Shown: in pieces, positions 34,096-42,520 of the stretch
Layout: each line of letters starts with the position of its first letter
Numbering within the stretch: the first letter of the stretch is position 1
NCBI RefSeq assembly: GCF_001905445.1
Contig: NZ_LIVQ01000004.1
Location: 253,462-317,461 of the forward strand
Reading direction: 5' to 3'
DNA from: Streptomyces sp. CB00455
GTDB lineage: Bacteria; Actinomycetota; Actinomycetes; Streptomycetales; Streptomycetaceae
Length of the DNA stretch: 64,000 nucleotides
Notes under the pieces: model-generated
What the model saw: only the letters and a program-made list of their open reading frames with translations
Databases searched by the model: none
Told to the model about the DNA's origin: nothing
Position numbers and translations under genes: made by a program

Positions 34096-35447
34096 TGCCG
34101 CAGGTCATGGAGTTCAAGCTGCCGGATCTCGGTGAGGGCCTGACCGAGGCCGAGATCGTGCGCTGGCTGGTGGCGGTGGGCGATGTCGTCGCCATCGACC
34201 AGCCGGTCGTCGAGGTCGAGACGGCCAAGGCGATGGTGGAGGTGCCCTGCCCCTACGGGGGCGTGGTGACCGCCCGTTTCGGTGAGGAGGGGCAGGAGCT
34301 TCCGGTCGGGGCCCCGCTGATCACCGTTGCGGTGGGCGCGGGGGCGGCGGAGCCGCCGGAGGCGGAGTCGGCGGGCTCGGGCAACGTCCTGGTCGGCTAC
34401 GGCACGGACCACTCGCGCCCGGCGCGGCGGCGACGGGTGCGACCCGTCACGGCCGACGTCTCGGCTCCGGTGGCTCCGGTGGCTCCGGTGGCTCCGGTGG
34501 CTCCGGTGGCTCCGGTCGGTTCCGCCGCTGCCGCGGTCGCCGCCCCTCCCGCCGCGCAGGCCGGGCCGGTGCCGGTGATCTCGCCGCTGGTGCGCAAGCT
34601 GGCCAGGGACAACGGGGTCGACCTGCGCGCGTTGCGCGGGTCCGGCCCCGAGGGGCTGATCCTGCGGGCGGACGTCGAGACGGCGCTGCGCGCGCCGGAA
34701 AGCGCCCCTGCCGCCTCCGTCTGTGCCCCGGCCGCCCCGAAGGCCGCCGCGGCGGCGCAGGGCGAGCGGATCGCGCTCAAGGGGGTGCGCGGGGCGGTCG
34801 CCGAGAAGTTGTCGCGCAGCCGCCGGGAGATCCCGGACGCCACCTGCTGGGTCGACGCGGACGCCACCGAGCTGATGGCCGCCCGGGCCGCGATGAACGC
34901 CGTGGACGGTCCCAAGATCTCGGTGCTCGCGCTGCTGGCCCGGATCTGCACGGCCGCCCTGGCCCGCTATCCGGAGCTCAATTCGACGGTGGACCTGGCG
35001 GCGGGCGAGATCGTCCGGCTGCCGGCCGTGCACCTGGGATTCGCGGCGCAGACCGAGCGTGGCCTGATGGTCCCGGTGGTCCGGGACGCCCAGGGCCGCG
35101 ATGCGCAGTCCCTGTCGGCGGAATTCGCCCGGCTGACCGAGCTGGCGCGGGCCGGGAAGCTGGCACCCGCCGATCTCACCGGCGGGACCTTCACGCTCAA
35201 CAACTACGGGGTGTTCGGGGTGGACGGCTCGACGCCGATCATCAACCACCCCGAAGCGGCGATGCTCGGCGTCGGCCGCATCGTGCCGAAGCCGTGGGTG
35301 CACGACGGCGAACTGGCCGTCCGCAAGGTCGTGCAGCTGTCGCTGACCTTCGACCACCGCGTCTGCGACGGCGGCACGGCGGGCGGCTTCCTGCGCTATG
35401 TCGCGGACTGCGTGGAGTCCCCGGCGGTGCTGCTGCGCAGCCTGTGA
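34095..35447 (+). CDS. bkdC: Branched-chain 2-oxoacid dehydrogenase E2 (first operon)
   Basis: 450 residues. An N-terminal lipoyl domain has lipoylated Lys45 (VETAKAMVEV). An Ala/Pro/Val-rich linker contains a tandem APV run. The peripheral subunit-binding domain has ISPLVRKLARDNGVDL. The catalytic acyltransferase core has active-site LTFDHRVCDGG near the C terminus. It transfers the branched acyl group to CoA. No E3 (dihydrolipoamide dehydrogenase) follows, so a shared lpd must act from elsewhere. Confidence 0.92.
   Translation: MPQVMEFKLPDLGEGLTEAEIVRWLVAVGDVVAIDQPVVEVETAKAMVEVPCPYGGVVTARFGEEGQELPVGAPLITVAVGAGAAEPPEAESAGSGNVLVGYGTDHSRPARRRRVRPVTADVSAPVAPVAPVAPVAPVAPVGSAAAAVAAPPAAQAGPVPVISPLVRKLARDNGVDLRALRGSGPEGLILRADVETALRAPESAPAASVCAPAAPKAAAAAQGERIALKGVRGAVAEKLSRSRREIPDATCWVDADATELMAARAAMNAVDGPKISVLALLARICTAALARYPELNSTVDLAAGEIVRLPAVHLGFAAQTERGLMVPVVRDAQGRDAQSLSAEFARLTELARAGKLAPADLTGGTFTLNNYGVFGVDGSTPIINHPEAAMLGVGRIVPKPWVHDGELAVRKVVQLSLTFDHRVCDGGTAGGFLRYVADCVESPAVLLRSL
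34464..34517. repeat. In-frame 9-bp tandem repeat coding Ala-Pro-Val
   Basis: GCTCCGGTG is repeated five times exactly (34464-34508), plus one variant copy to 34517. It lengthens the flexible linker of the first E2. Such runs vary in copy number among strains. Confidence 0.9.
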
Positions 35448-35459
35448 CCCGGCGGGGGC

Positions 35460-35490
35460 GGGGAGGGGGCTGCGGCGCGGGCTCCTCCCC
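35460..35490. terminator. Terminator between bkdC and the quinone oxidoreductase
   Basis: GGGGAGG (35460-35466) pairs with CCTCCCC (35484-35490), with further GC pairing inside. It sits 12 bp after the bkdC stop in the convergent gap and could serve both strands. Confidence 0.5.
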
Positions 35491-35530
35491 CACGCCCGTG
35501 GGGCCGTTCGGGACGGGCCGTCGGTGGCGG

Positions 35531-36517
35531 TCAGTTCCCGGGCGCGACGAGCAGCAGCTTGCCCACGTGGCTGCTCGACTCCATCACGCGGTGCGCCTCG
35601 GCCGCCTCCGCCATCGGGAACGTCTCGTGCACCACCGGCCGTACCCGCCCGGCCGAAACCAGGGGCCACACGTGCTCCCGTACCGCGGCGACGATGGCCG
35701 CCTTCTCCTCCAGCGGACGCGCCCGCAGCGAGGTGGCGGTGATCGCGGCCCGCTTGGCCAGCAGGGCGCCGAGGTTCAGTTCTGCCTTCACGCCGCCCTG
35801 GAGCCCGATGACGGCCAGGCGCCCGTTCACGGCGAGGGCGTCCACGTTCCGGGAGAGGTACTTCGCGCCCATGATGTCGAGGATCACATCCGCGCCGGCC
35901 CCGCCCGTCGCCGCACGCACCTCGGTGACGAAGTCCTGCTCGCGGTAGTCGATCAGAATGTTGGCGCCCAGTTCCTCGCAGCGGGCGAGCTTGGCCGGGC
36001 CGCCGGCCGTGACAGCGACCTTCGCGCCGACCGCCTTCGCCAGCTGGATCGCCATCGTGCCGATGCCGCTGGACCCGCCGTGCACCAGCAGGGTCTCGCC
36101 GGGGCGCAGCCCCGCGACCATGAACACGTTGGACCACACCGTCGTGACGACCTCCGGCAGCGCCGCCGCCGTCACCGGGTCGACGCCCTCCGGGACCGGC
36201 AGCAGCTGGCCCGCCGGGACGGCCACCTTCTGCGCGTACCCGCCGCCGCCCAGCAGGGCGCACACCTCGTCCCCGACGGACCAGCCGGACACCCCCGGTC
36301 CGATCGAGGAGATCCGCCCGGAACACTCCAGGCCCGGGTAGGGGGAGGCACCGGGCGGGGGATCGTAGAACCCCTGGCGCTGGAGGAGGTCGGCCCGGTT
36401 CACGGCGCTCGCCGCGACCTCGACGAGGACCTCGCCCTCGCCGGCCACCGGGTCGGGTACGTCGGTCCAGACGAGGGCCTCGGGGCCGCCGGGCTGCTCG
36501 ATGGTGATCGCATGCAT
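35531..36517 (-). CDS. NAD(P)H quinone oxidoreductase, zinc-less MDR family (PIG3-like)
   Basis: 328 residues. Medium-chain reductase fold: the N-terminal GroES-like domain has NRADLLQRQGFYDPPPGASPYPGLE (family-typical) and the Rossmann domain has LLVHGGSSGIGTMAIQLAKA. No zinc-binding Cys cluster is seen, consistent with quinone or enal reduction. It lies 41 bp downstream of the K+ channel gene on the same strand and likely shares its message. The physiological substrate is unknown. Confidence 0.9.
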   Translation of the reverse strand: MHAITIEQPGGPEALVWTDVPDPVAGEGEVLVEVAASAVNRADLLQRQGFYDPPPGASPYPGLECSGRISSIGPGVSGWSVGDEVCALLGGGGYAQKVAVPAGQLLPVPEGVDPVTAAALPEVVTTVWSNVFMVAGLRPGETLLVHGGSSGIGTMAIQLAKAVGAKVAVTAGGPAKLARCEELGANILIDYREQDFVTEVRAATGGAGADVILDIMGAKYLSRNVDALAVNGRLAVIGLQGGVKAELNLGALLAKRAAITATSLRARPLEEKAAIVAAVREHVWPLVSAGRVRPVVHETFPMAEAAEAHRVMESSSHVGKLLLVAPGN

Positions 36518-36557
36518 GCGCCGGAGGCTACGCGAACCGGCCCCGCCGGGACAGCAC

Positions 36558-37658
36558 CTACTCGGCGGAGGGCAGTGTCACCGGCGGTGAAGTCGGCGGC
36601 ACCGCGCGGACGATGGAGATAAGACGGTCCGTCAGTTGGAGGGGGCTCGCGTGCGGGTCGTCGTACGCCAGCAGCCGGTGCCCGCGCAGCACGCTCACGA
36701 CCAGGTCCTCCGTCTCCCGCACGCCCTTGCCGACCTCGCGCTTGTTCACGGGCCGTTCGACGAGGTCGAGGCCACTGCCCTGCTGGATCAGGTCCTCCAT
36801 GACGGTGCCCGCGCTCGGGCTGAGGACGGACAGGCCCAGCAGCCGGCCCGCCGCGCTCGCGCTCGTGATGACGGCGTCGGCGCCCGACTGCCGCAGCAGC
36901 GGTGCGTTCTCCTCCTCGCGGACCGCTGCGACGATCTTCGCGCCGCGGTTGAGCTGGCGGGCCGTCAGGGCGACCAGGACCGCCGTGTCGTCCCGCTGGG
37001 TGGCGATGACGATCTGACGGGCCTTCTGGAGCTCGGCACGCAGCAGGACGTCGGAGCGGGTGGCATCGCCGACCACGCCCGTGAAGCCTTCCGAATTCGC
37101 GATGTCGATGACCTTGGAGCTGGGGTCGACGATGACGACCTGCTCCTTGTGGAGGCCGGTGGCCAGCAGCGTCTGCAGGGCTGAGCGGCCCTTGGTGCCG
37201 AAGCCGATGACGACCGTGTGGTCACGCAAGTTCTTCCTCCAGCGTTTGAGCCGCCACTCCTCCCGGGTCCGTTCCGTCAGGACCTCCAGGGTGGTTCCGA
37301 CCAGGATGATCAGGAACAGCACGCGCAGCGGCGTGATCAAAAGGATGTTCACCAGCCGGGCGGTATCGCTGTACGGGACCACGTCGCCGTACCCGGTCGT
37401 CGACAGTGTCACGGTGGCGTAGTAGACGCAGTCGAGGAAGTCGACCTGGTCGTCGGCGTTGTCGTGGTAGCCGTCGCGGTCGAGCCAGACGAGCAGGACC
37501 GTCAGACACAGCACGAACAGGGCCATCAGTACGCGCTTGCCGACCTGCAGCAGCGGCTTCTCGATGATGCGCCGGGGCAGTTTGATGCGCCGGGAGACGA
37601 GTTTCTCGTCGGCTCCCCGCGCCATGGCGTCCTGGCCGTGAAGTTTCACGTGAAACAT
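36558..37658 (-). CDS. Ion channel with RCK/TrkA-N domain (potassium channel)
   Basis: About 366 residues. A basic N terminus leads to one helix (VLMALFVLCLTVLLVWLD), a pore loop with selectivity filter TLSTTGYGDVVPY, and a second helix (VNILLITPLRVLFLIILVG). A cytoplasmic TrkA-N/RCK domain starts VVIGFGTKGRSALQTLL and has IVDPSSKVIDIA. The start is uncertain: ATG 37658 lies over the edge of a parS palindrome and gives MFHVKLHG; ATG 37625 (MARGADEK) has a moderate AGGA site and is equally credible. With ATG 37658 it overlaps moeA by 13 bp. Confidence 0.9.
   Translation of the reverse strand: MFHVKLHGQDAMARGADEKLVSRRIKLPRRIIEKPLLQVGKRVLMALFVLCLTVLLVWLDRDGYHDNADDQVDFLDCVYYATVTLSTTGYGDVVPYSDTARLVNILLITPLRVLFLIILVGTTLEVLTERTREEWRLKRWRKNLRDHTVVIGFGTKGRSALQTLLATGLHKEQVVIVDPSSKVIDIANSEGFTGVVGDATRSDVLLRAELQKARQIVIATQRDDTAVLVALTARQLNRGAKIVAAVREEENAPLLRQSGADAVITSASAAGRLLGLSVLSPSAGTVMEDLIQQGSGLDLVERPVNKREVGKGVRETEDLVVSVLRGHRLLAYDDPHASPLQLTDRLISIVRAVPPTSPPVTLPSAE
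37643..37656. other. parS site 3, at the moeA/channel junction
   Basis: Perfect GTTTCACGTGAAAC. On the - strand it supplies the last codons and TGA of moeA and, in another frame, codons 2-5 of the longer K+ channel start (Phe-His-Val-Lys). Confidence 0.92.
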
Positions 37659-38986
37659 CCCCCCGAGGCCCACGGCAGGTCGAGGATCTCCAGTTCCTGC
37701 CCGGACCGGGCGCCGAGCGGCGGTACGACGGCCAGCGCGTCGGCGGCGGCCACCCCGCGCAGCATCGCCGGACCGTGGTAGCGCAGCGGCTCCGCGTGTT
37801 CGCCGCTCAGCAGGACGGGGACCAGTCGGGTGTCGTGCGGATGGCCCGGGACGTCGCTCTGGACCGTCGCCGAGTAGCGGGGGCGCCGGCGGCGGCCGGC
37901 GAGGGCCCGCAGCAGCGGTTCGGCGAGGGTGAGCAGTCCGGAGACGGCCGCGAGGGGGTTTCCGGGCAGTCCGATCAGGTACCGCGGCGCGTGCGGGCCG
38001 CCCGCCCCGTCGCCGGGGCCGGGGATTCCTGCGCCGGGGCCGGGCGCTGCGTCGCCGAGGCGGGCCAGCAGCATCGGGTGGCCGGGGCGGACCGCGACGC
38101 CGTCGACGAGGAGCTCGGCGCCGGCCTTCTGCAGGACGGGGTGGACGTGGTCGACGGGGCCGGAGGCGGTGCCGCCGGTGGTGACGACGACATCGGCGCG
38201 GGAGGTGGTGACGGCCTCCAGCAGGGCCGCGGCCCCGGCGGCGTCGTCGCCGAGCCGTCGCGTGCCGATGACCTCGGCGCCCAGGCGGGTGAGCCACGGG
38301 CCGAGCATGGGGCCGAGGGCGTCCCGGATCAGGCCGTCGTGCGGGCGGCCTTCGGTGAGCAGTTCGTCGCCGAGCACCAGGATTTCCACGCGGGGACGGG
38401 GCCGGGTGGTCAGCTCGTCGTACCCGGAGGCCGCGGCGAGACCGAGGACGGCGGGGGTGACCAGTGAGCCGGCGGGCAGCAGGAGGTCGCCGGAGCGGCA
38501 TTCCTGGCCGCGCGGACGGATGTCCTGGCCGGTGAGGACGGGCCGGTCGGCGAAGAGCTGGGTGCCGTTCTCGCGGCAGTGCTCGTCGCGGACGACGGCG
38601 GTGGTGTCGACGGGGATCCGGGCGCCGGTGGCGATCCGTACGGCCTCGCCGTCGCCGAGGGGCGCGGGGGGCTCGGAGCCGGCCAGCACCCCGCCGCCGC
38701 CGCGGACGGTCCACGGCCCGGGTCCGGCGACGGCCCAGCCGTCCATGGCGGAGGTGTCGAAGGAGGGCAGGTCGCCGAGGGCTTCCAGGGGTGCCGCCAG
38801 CACCTCGCCGAGAGCCAGGGCGAGGGGGACGACATGGGTGCGGGCGCGCACCGCGCTCCCGGCGCGGACGGATGCCTCCCGGGCCCGGGTCCAGAGGCAG
38901 GCACGGTGGCCGCCGCCCTCCGGGGAGCGGCTCACCAGGGCCAGTGCCTCGTCGAGCGCCTGCTCGGCTTGGTTCGCGGGGGTCAT
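37646..38986 (-). CDS. moeA: Molybdopterin molybdenumtransferase MoeA
   Basis: 446 residues. It inserts molybdate into adenylylated molybdopterin. Typical MoeA signals are FDTSAMDGWAV, RIATGARIPVDTTAVVRDEH (family-typical), VVVTTGGTASGPVDHV and LIGLPGNPLAAVSG. ATG 38986 overlaps the mobA stop by 4 bp. The gene ends inside a parS palindrome, so its last residues (GCFT) come from the ParB-site sequence. Together with mobA it makes the molybdenum cofactor for oxidoreductases not present here. Confidence 0.93.
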   Translation of the reverse strand: MTPANQAEQALDEALALVSRSPEGGGHRACLWTRAREASVRAGSAVRARTHVVPLALALGEVLAAPLEALGDLPSFDTSAMDGWAVAGPGPWTVRGGGGVLAGSEPPAPLGDGEAVRIATGARIPVDTTAVVRDEHCRENGTQLFADRPVLTGQDIRPRGQECRSGDLLLPAGSLVTPAVLGLAAASGYDELTTRPRPRVEILVLGDELLTEGRPHDGLIRDALGPMLGPWLTRLGAEVIGTRRLGDDAAGAAALLEAVTTSRADVVVTTGGTASGPVDHVHPVLQKAGAELLVDGVAVRPGHPMLLARLGDAAPGPGAGIPGPGDGAGGPHAPRYLIGLPGNPLAAVSGLLTLAEPLLRALAGRRRRPRYSATVQSDVPGHPHDTRLVPVLLSGEHAEPLRYHGPAMLRGVAAADALAVVPPLGARSGQELEILDLPWASGGCFT

Positions 38987-39861
38987 CCGGAGCCGTTCTC
39001 TTGGGATGCGGGGGTGGTGTCGGCGGCCTGTGCCTCGGCCGCCCAGCGCAGGGCCAGGTCGGCGGCTTTGCGGGAGGCTTCGGCGACGGCCTGGGCGGGG
39101 TCCGCCCCGGCCGCCTCGGCACGGGCCGCGGCGTAGCCGACCAGGAAGGTGGTCAGCGGCGCGGCGGGCCGGGCGACGCCGTGGGCGGCGTCACGGGCGA
39201 GGTCGAGCAGCATCTTGGTGTCGACAGTGACGTCGATGCCCAGCTCGTTCTTGGCTGCGGTGATCCATTGGTCCAGCACGGTCCCATGCTCCCTGATCCG
39301 GGCGCGGGCCGCGGCCAGATCGTCCCAGGTGTCGCAGTCGAAGGAGGCGAGCGGCCCGGCCGCGAGGCGGGTGAGGTCCAGCTCGGCGGTGAGCGTGCGC
39401 AGCGGCAGCCCGGTGAGGCTGCCGTGCTCCGCGGCGAGGAGGGCGAGTTCGCGGCGCAGCGGTTCGGCGCGGTAGGCGGCGACGAGCGGCTGGTCGCGGC
39501 CGTCCGGATCACGCAGCAGCGCGCCCTCGTGACCGCCGGGTGCCTCCAGCAGGGCCCGCACGGTGCCGGCGTCGAGGAAGGGGAGGTCGGCGGAGAGGAC
39601 GAGCACCAGCTCGGCGGTGGTCGGGCGCAGCCCGGCGTCCAGCGCGGCCACGGGGCCGCCGCCGGGCGGCTCCTCGCGGGTCCAGCGCACCGGGCGGGCG
39701 GTGGCCCGGCGGCCGCCGACCACGACGGTGGTACGGGCGTCGGCGCAGGCGTCGAGGACACGGTCGAGCAGGGCCCGCCCGCCGACGCTCAGTCCGGGTT
39801 TGTCGGCCCCGCCCAGGCGGCGCGCGGCGCCTCCGGCCAGCACGATGGCGTCGTAGCTCAT
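38983..39861 (-). CDS. mobA: MobA-like NTP transferase fused to DUF6457
   Basis: 292 residues. The N-terminal nucleotidyltransferase starts IVLAGGAARRLGGADKPGL, with GGGPVAALDAGL and SADLPFLDAGTV; it would add GMP to the molybdenum cofactor. The C-terminal ~90 residues (DQWITAAKNELGIDV...) form a helical DUF6457 domain, also found as a stand-alone protein next to mobA in actinobacteria. ATG 39861 starts the - strand run mobA-moeA-channel-quinone reductase. Upstream lies a 483-bp gap without genes. Confidence 0.88.
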   Translation of the reverse strand: MSYDAIVLAGGAARRLGGADKPGLSVGGRALLDRVLDACADARTTVVVGGRRATARPVRWTREEPPGGGPVAALDAGLRPTTAELVLVLSADLPFLDAGTVRALLEAPGGHEGALLRDPDGRDQPLVAAYRAEPLRRELALLAAEHGSLTGLPLRTLTAELDLTRLAAGPLASFDCDTWDDLAAARARIREHGTVLDQWITAAKNELGIDVTVDTKMLLDLARDAAHGVARPAAPLTTFLVGYAAARAEAAGADPAQAVAEASRKAADLALRWAAEAQAADTTPASQENGSG

Positions 39862-40344
39862 GCCCCCGAGTATGCGGGGCCCGTGCCGCGGCGGGGCCCC
39901 TGGCCCAGCCCCCCTCCATCCACCGGCCGGGCCTCCCCACCACTCGGCCTGGGGTGCCTGCCTGGCCCGGGCGCCCAAGCCCCGCCCGCGGCGTGCCTGC
40001 CTGGCCCCGCGGCCCGGCCTGGCTGGCGTGCGTGCTCGGCCTCTGCGCCCGCTCGGCCCGGCCGTCACGGCGTGGTTGCTCAGCCCCTGCGCCCCCGCCC
40101 CACCCGGGCCGGCTCGGGATGTCTGCCCTGCGGCCCTGCGGCCCTGCCAGGCCCTTGCGCCCGGCCGTCCCGGCGCCCCCGCCCCACCCGGCCGTCCCGG
40201 CATGCCCGCCCTGCCCCCGCGGCCCCGGCGTGCCCGCCCGCCCCCGCGGTCCCGGCGGTCACGACCGGTCCGGGCGGGGAGACGCTTGGTCTGGGGGTGG
40301 GCGGGGCCGGTTCGGGGTGGGTGCGGCCGTCCCTCGCGCTCCGG
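39862..40344. repeat. Gene-free low-complexity region upstream of mobA
   Basis: 483 bp of C/G-rich, irregularly repetitive sequence. Variants of GCCCTGCGGCCCTG and GCCCGCCCCCGCGGCCCCGGC recur without a fixed period. The mobA promoter must lie at its left end and the MFS gene ends at its right end. No convincing gene is seen on either strand. Confidence 0.6.
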
Positions 40345-41652
40345 TCAGCGCGGGCGTTCCCGGTTCGGCGGGCGCGGGCGGGACGGGCCCTCCAGGGCGC
40401 GCGGGGCGGCCGGGCCGGTCGCGGGGGCGCGGGTCCGTGCGGACGGGCGGGTGGGGCGCGCTCCCGCGGCCAGCGCGGCGGCCGCCGCCGTGAGGGAGAT
40501 GAGGCCGCCCGCGTACAGCACCCAGCGCACGCCCCGGTGCTCCGCGAGCCATCCCCCGAGGAGCGCGCCCAGCGGGGTCGTGCCCTGGAAGACCAGCGTG
40601 TACAGGGCCATCACCCGGCCCCGGTAGACGGGATCAGAGCCGAGCTGGACGCGGTGGTTCGCGGCCTGGGCGAAATACATCATCGCGAAGCCGGTCAGCG
40701 CGAGGAGCAGGCAGGCCGTGGGCAGGTCCGGCGCCAGGCCGGTGACCGCCTCCAGAGCCCCGAAGGCCAGCGCCGAGACCGCCACCACCAGGGCCGTCGG
40801 CCGTCCGCGCCGGGCGGTGGTCGCGAGGGCTGCCAGCAGCGAGCCGGCTGCCAGGGCGCTGCTCAGCAGTCCGAAGGCGGCGCTGTCCGTGTGGAACTCC
40901 GTCTTGGCGAGCAGCGGGAGGGTGAACTGGAAGTTCCAGCCGACCAGCCCCAGCACCCCCACCAGGGCCATCGGCAGCATCAGGTCGGGTCGCCCGCGAA
41001 TGTGGCGCAGCCCGTCCGCCACGCGGGCGCGGCGCGGCCGGGAGGCCGGGCGGTGCAGTTCCGGCGGCCGCATCATCGCCAGGCTCACCACGGTCGCGGC
41101 GTAGCTGACGGCGTTGACCAGGACGACCGCCGCCACGCCCAATCGGGCGATCATGATGCCCGCGACGGCCGGTCCCACCACCCGTGCGAGGTTGAAGTAG
41201 ACCCCGCTCATCGCGGAGGCGTTCGGCAGCAGCTCACTGCCCACCATCTCGCCGACGAAGGAGATCCGGGCGGGCGCCTCGAGCGAGTTCACCGTGCCGA
41301 GGGCGAGTGCGAAGAGCCAGATGTGCCCCAGCCGCACGTCGCCCACCAGCACCCACAGGCCCAGCGCCAGCGCGAGGAGCCCCGCCGCCAGATTCGTGAG
41401 CAGCAGGATGTGCCGCTTGTCGTGACGGTCGGCCAGCCGCCCGGCGTAGAGCGTGAGCAGCAGTACGGGGGTGAACTGCATCGCCGTCACCACGCCCAGG
41501 GCGGTGCCCGAGTCACCCGACAGGTCCAGCACGAGCCAGTCCTGGGCGACGACCATCATCCAGGTGCAGGTCACGGACAGGACCTGCCCGAGGACGAACA
41601 GCCGGAAGTTGCGCACCGACAGGGACCGGAAGGTGTGTCCGAGGGTCTTCAC
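40345..41652 (-). CDS. MFS transporter (drug efflux type)
   Basis: About 435 residues, with twelve predicted helices. It starts VKTLGHTFRSLSVRNFRLFVLGQ and has the MFS loop GRLADRHDKRHI. The C-terminal 50 residues are an Arg/Pro-rich tail. GTG 41652 is favoured, with AAGGGGA upstream; a GTG at 41724 would lie inside a terminator hairpin and is unlikely. It probably exports hydrophobic compounds; the substrate is unknown. Downstream is the repetitive mobA upstream region. Confidence 0.88.
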   Translation of the reverse strand: MKTLGHTFRSLSVRNFRLFVLGQVLSVTCTWMMVVAQDWLVLDLSGDSGTALGVVTAMQFTPVLLLTLYAGRLADRHDKRHILLLTNLAAGLLALALGLWVLVGDVRLGHIWLFALALGTVNSLEAPARISFVGEMVGSELLPNASAMSGVYFNLARVVGPAVAGIMIARLGVAAVVLVNAVSYAATVVSLAMMRPPELHRPASRPRRARVADGLRHIRGRPDLMLPMALVGVLGLVGWNFQFTLPLLAKTEFHTDSAAFGLLSSALAAGSLLAALATTARRGRPTALVVAVSALAFGALEAVTGLAPDLPTACLLLALTGFAMMYFAQAANHRVQLGSDPVYRGRVMALYTLVFQGTTPLGALLGGWLAEHRGVRWVLYAGGLISLTAAAAALAAGARPTRPSARTRAPATGPAAPRALEGPSRPRPPNRERPR

Positions 41653-41705
41653 GAGAGCGCGGTCCCCTTTCCACCGTGCCGCGGGCGCGGCCGCCGTCAC
41701 ATGAC

Positions 41706-41750
41706 GAAGGCGGGCCCGGACCACGCTGGGCGTGTACCGGGCCCGCCTTC
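41706..41750 (-). terminator. Strong terminator after bpa
   Basis: GAAGGCGGGCCCGG (41706-41719) pairs perfectly with CCGGGCCCGCCTTC (41737-41750), a 14-bp stem with a 17-nt loop, 32 bp after the bpa stop. It separates bpa from the MFS gene. Confidence 0.75.
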
Positions 41751-41781
41751 ATCCTGCCGACCAGCAGGGGATCGCGGGTGG

Positions 41782-42321
41782 TCAGAGGTACGGGCCGGAG
41801 CGGATCGCTCCGTGTCCGCCGTCCTCGTCGTCCTCGTGCGAGGAGCCGGGCGGGAGGGCGCGGCGCATCTGCTCAAGCTGCGCCCGAGCCGCCATCTGCT
41901 GCGCGAACAGGGCCGTCTGGATGCCGTGGAAAAGGCCTTCGAGCCAGCCCACCAACTGCGCCTGTGCGATACGCAGTTCGGCCTCGGAGGGGATGGCCTC
42001 CTCGGTGAACGGGAGGGACAGGCGCTCCAGTTCCTCCACGAGCTCGGGGGCCAGGCCGTCCTCCAGCTCCTTCACGGAGGCGGCGTGGATGTCCTTGAGC
42101 CGGACCCGGCTCGCCTCGTCGAGAGGCGCTGCGCGTACCTCTTCCAGGAGTTGCTTGATCATGCTTCCGATGCGCATGACCTTGGCGGGCTGTTCGACCA
42201 TCTCCGTCACCGGGACCTCGCGCGACTCGTCATCGGCGCCGCCGACGGCCGTCCCGTCCTGTCCCACGATCAGGACGTGCGGGGGGCTGTCCTGCGACCG
42301 TTCACTCCTCGGCATCTCCAT
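41782..42321 (-). CDS. bpa: Bacterial proteasome activator Bpa (DUF2587)
   Basis: 179 residues. ATP-independent ring that opens the 20S proteasome in actinobacteria. The family core is visible: VTEMVEQPAKVMRIGSMIKQLLEEVR, LDEASRVRLKDIHAASVKELEDGL and ELRIAQAQLVGWLEGLFHGIQTALFAQQMAARAQLEQMRR (helical bundle). It ends in GPYL, the slot corresponding to the GQYL motif that docks into the proteasome in Mycobacterium. The N-terminal 40 residues are likely disordered. Single gene followed by a strong terminator. Confidence 0.92.
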   Translation of the reverse strand: MEMPRSERSQDSPPHVLIVGQDGTAVGGADDESREVPVTEMVEQPAKVMRIGSMIKQLLEEVRAAPLDEASRVRLKDIHAASVKELEDGLAPELVEELERLSLPFTEEAIPSEAELRIAQAQLVGWLEGLFHGIQTALFAQQMAARAQLEQMRRALPPGSSHEDDEDGGHGAIRSGPYL

Positions 42322-42520
42322 GCCGTCATTGTCTCGTACACCTTCGTACTCACACGGTGTGCCCCCGTACAGGCGTGATCCACCCTGTGCGCAGGCGCCG
42401 CGTTACTCCGTGTGCACCAAGCCGGGCCGCCGGGGCGGCCGGTCGCGACGGAGCCGCGGCGGGCCGGGTGCGGTCCGGCGGCCGGACCGCACCCGCTGCC
42501 CCGCCGCCGGACCGCACCCG

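Noticed and set aside
37643..37656. Rho-independent terminator of moeA
   Set aside because: The palindrome is identical to two other parS sites and lacks a loop or T run.
41653..41724. Longer start of the MFS gene at GTG 41724
   Set aside because: It lies within a 14-bp terminator hairpin of the upstream bpa gene; GTG 41652 has a ribosome site.
38791..42378. Open frame of 1195 codons on the + strand across mobA, the repeat block and the MFS gene
   Set aside because: It spans several genuine - strand genes and a terminator; no recognisable domain.
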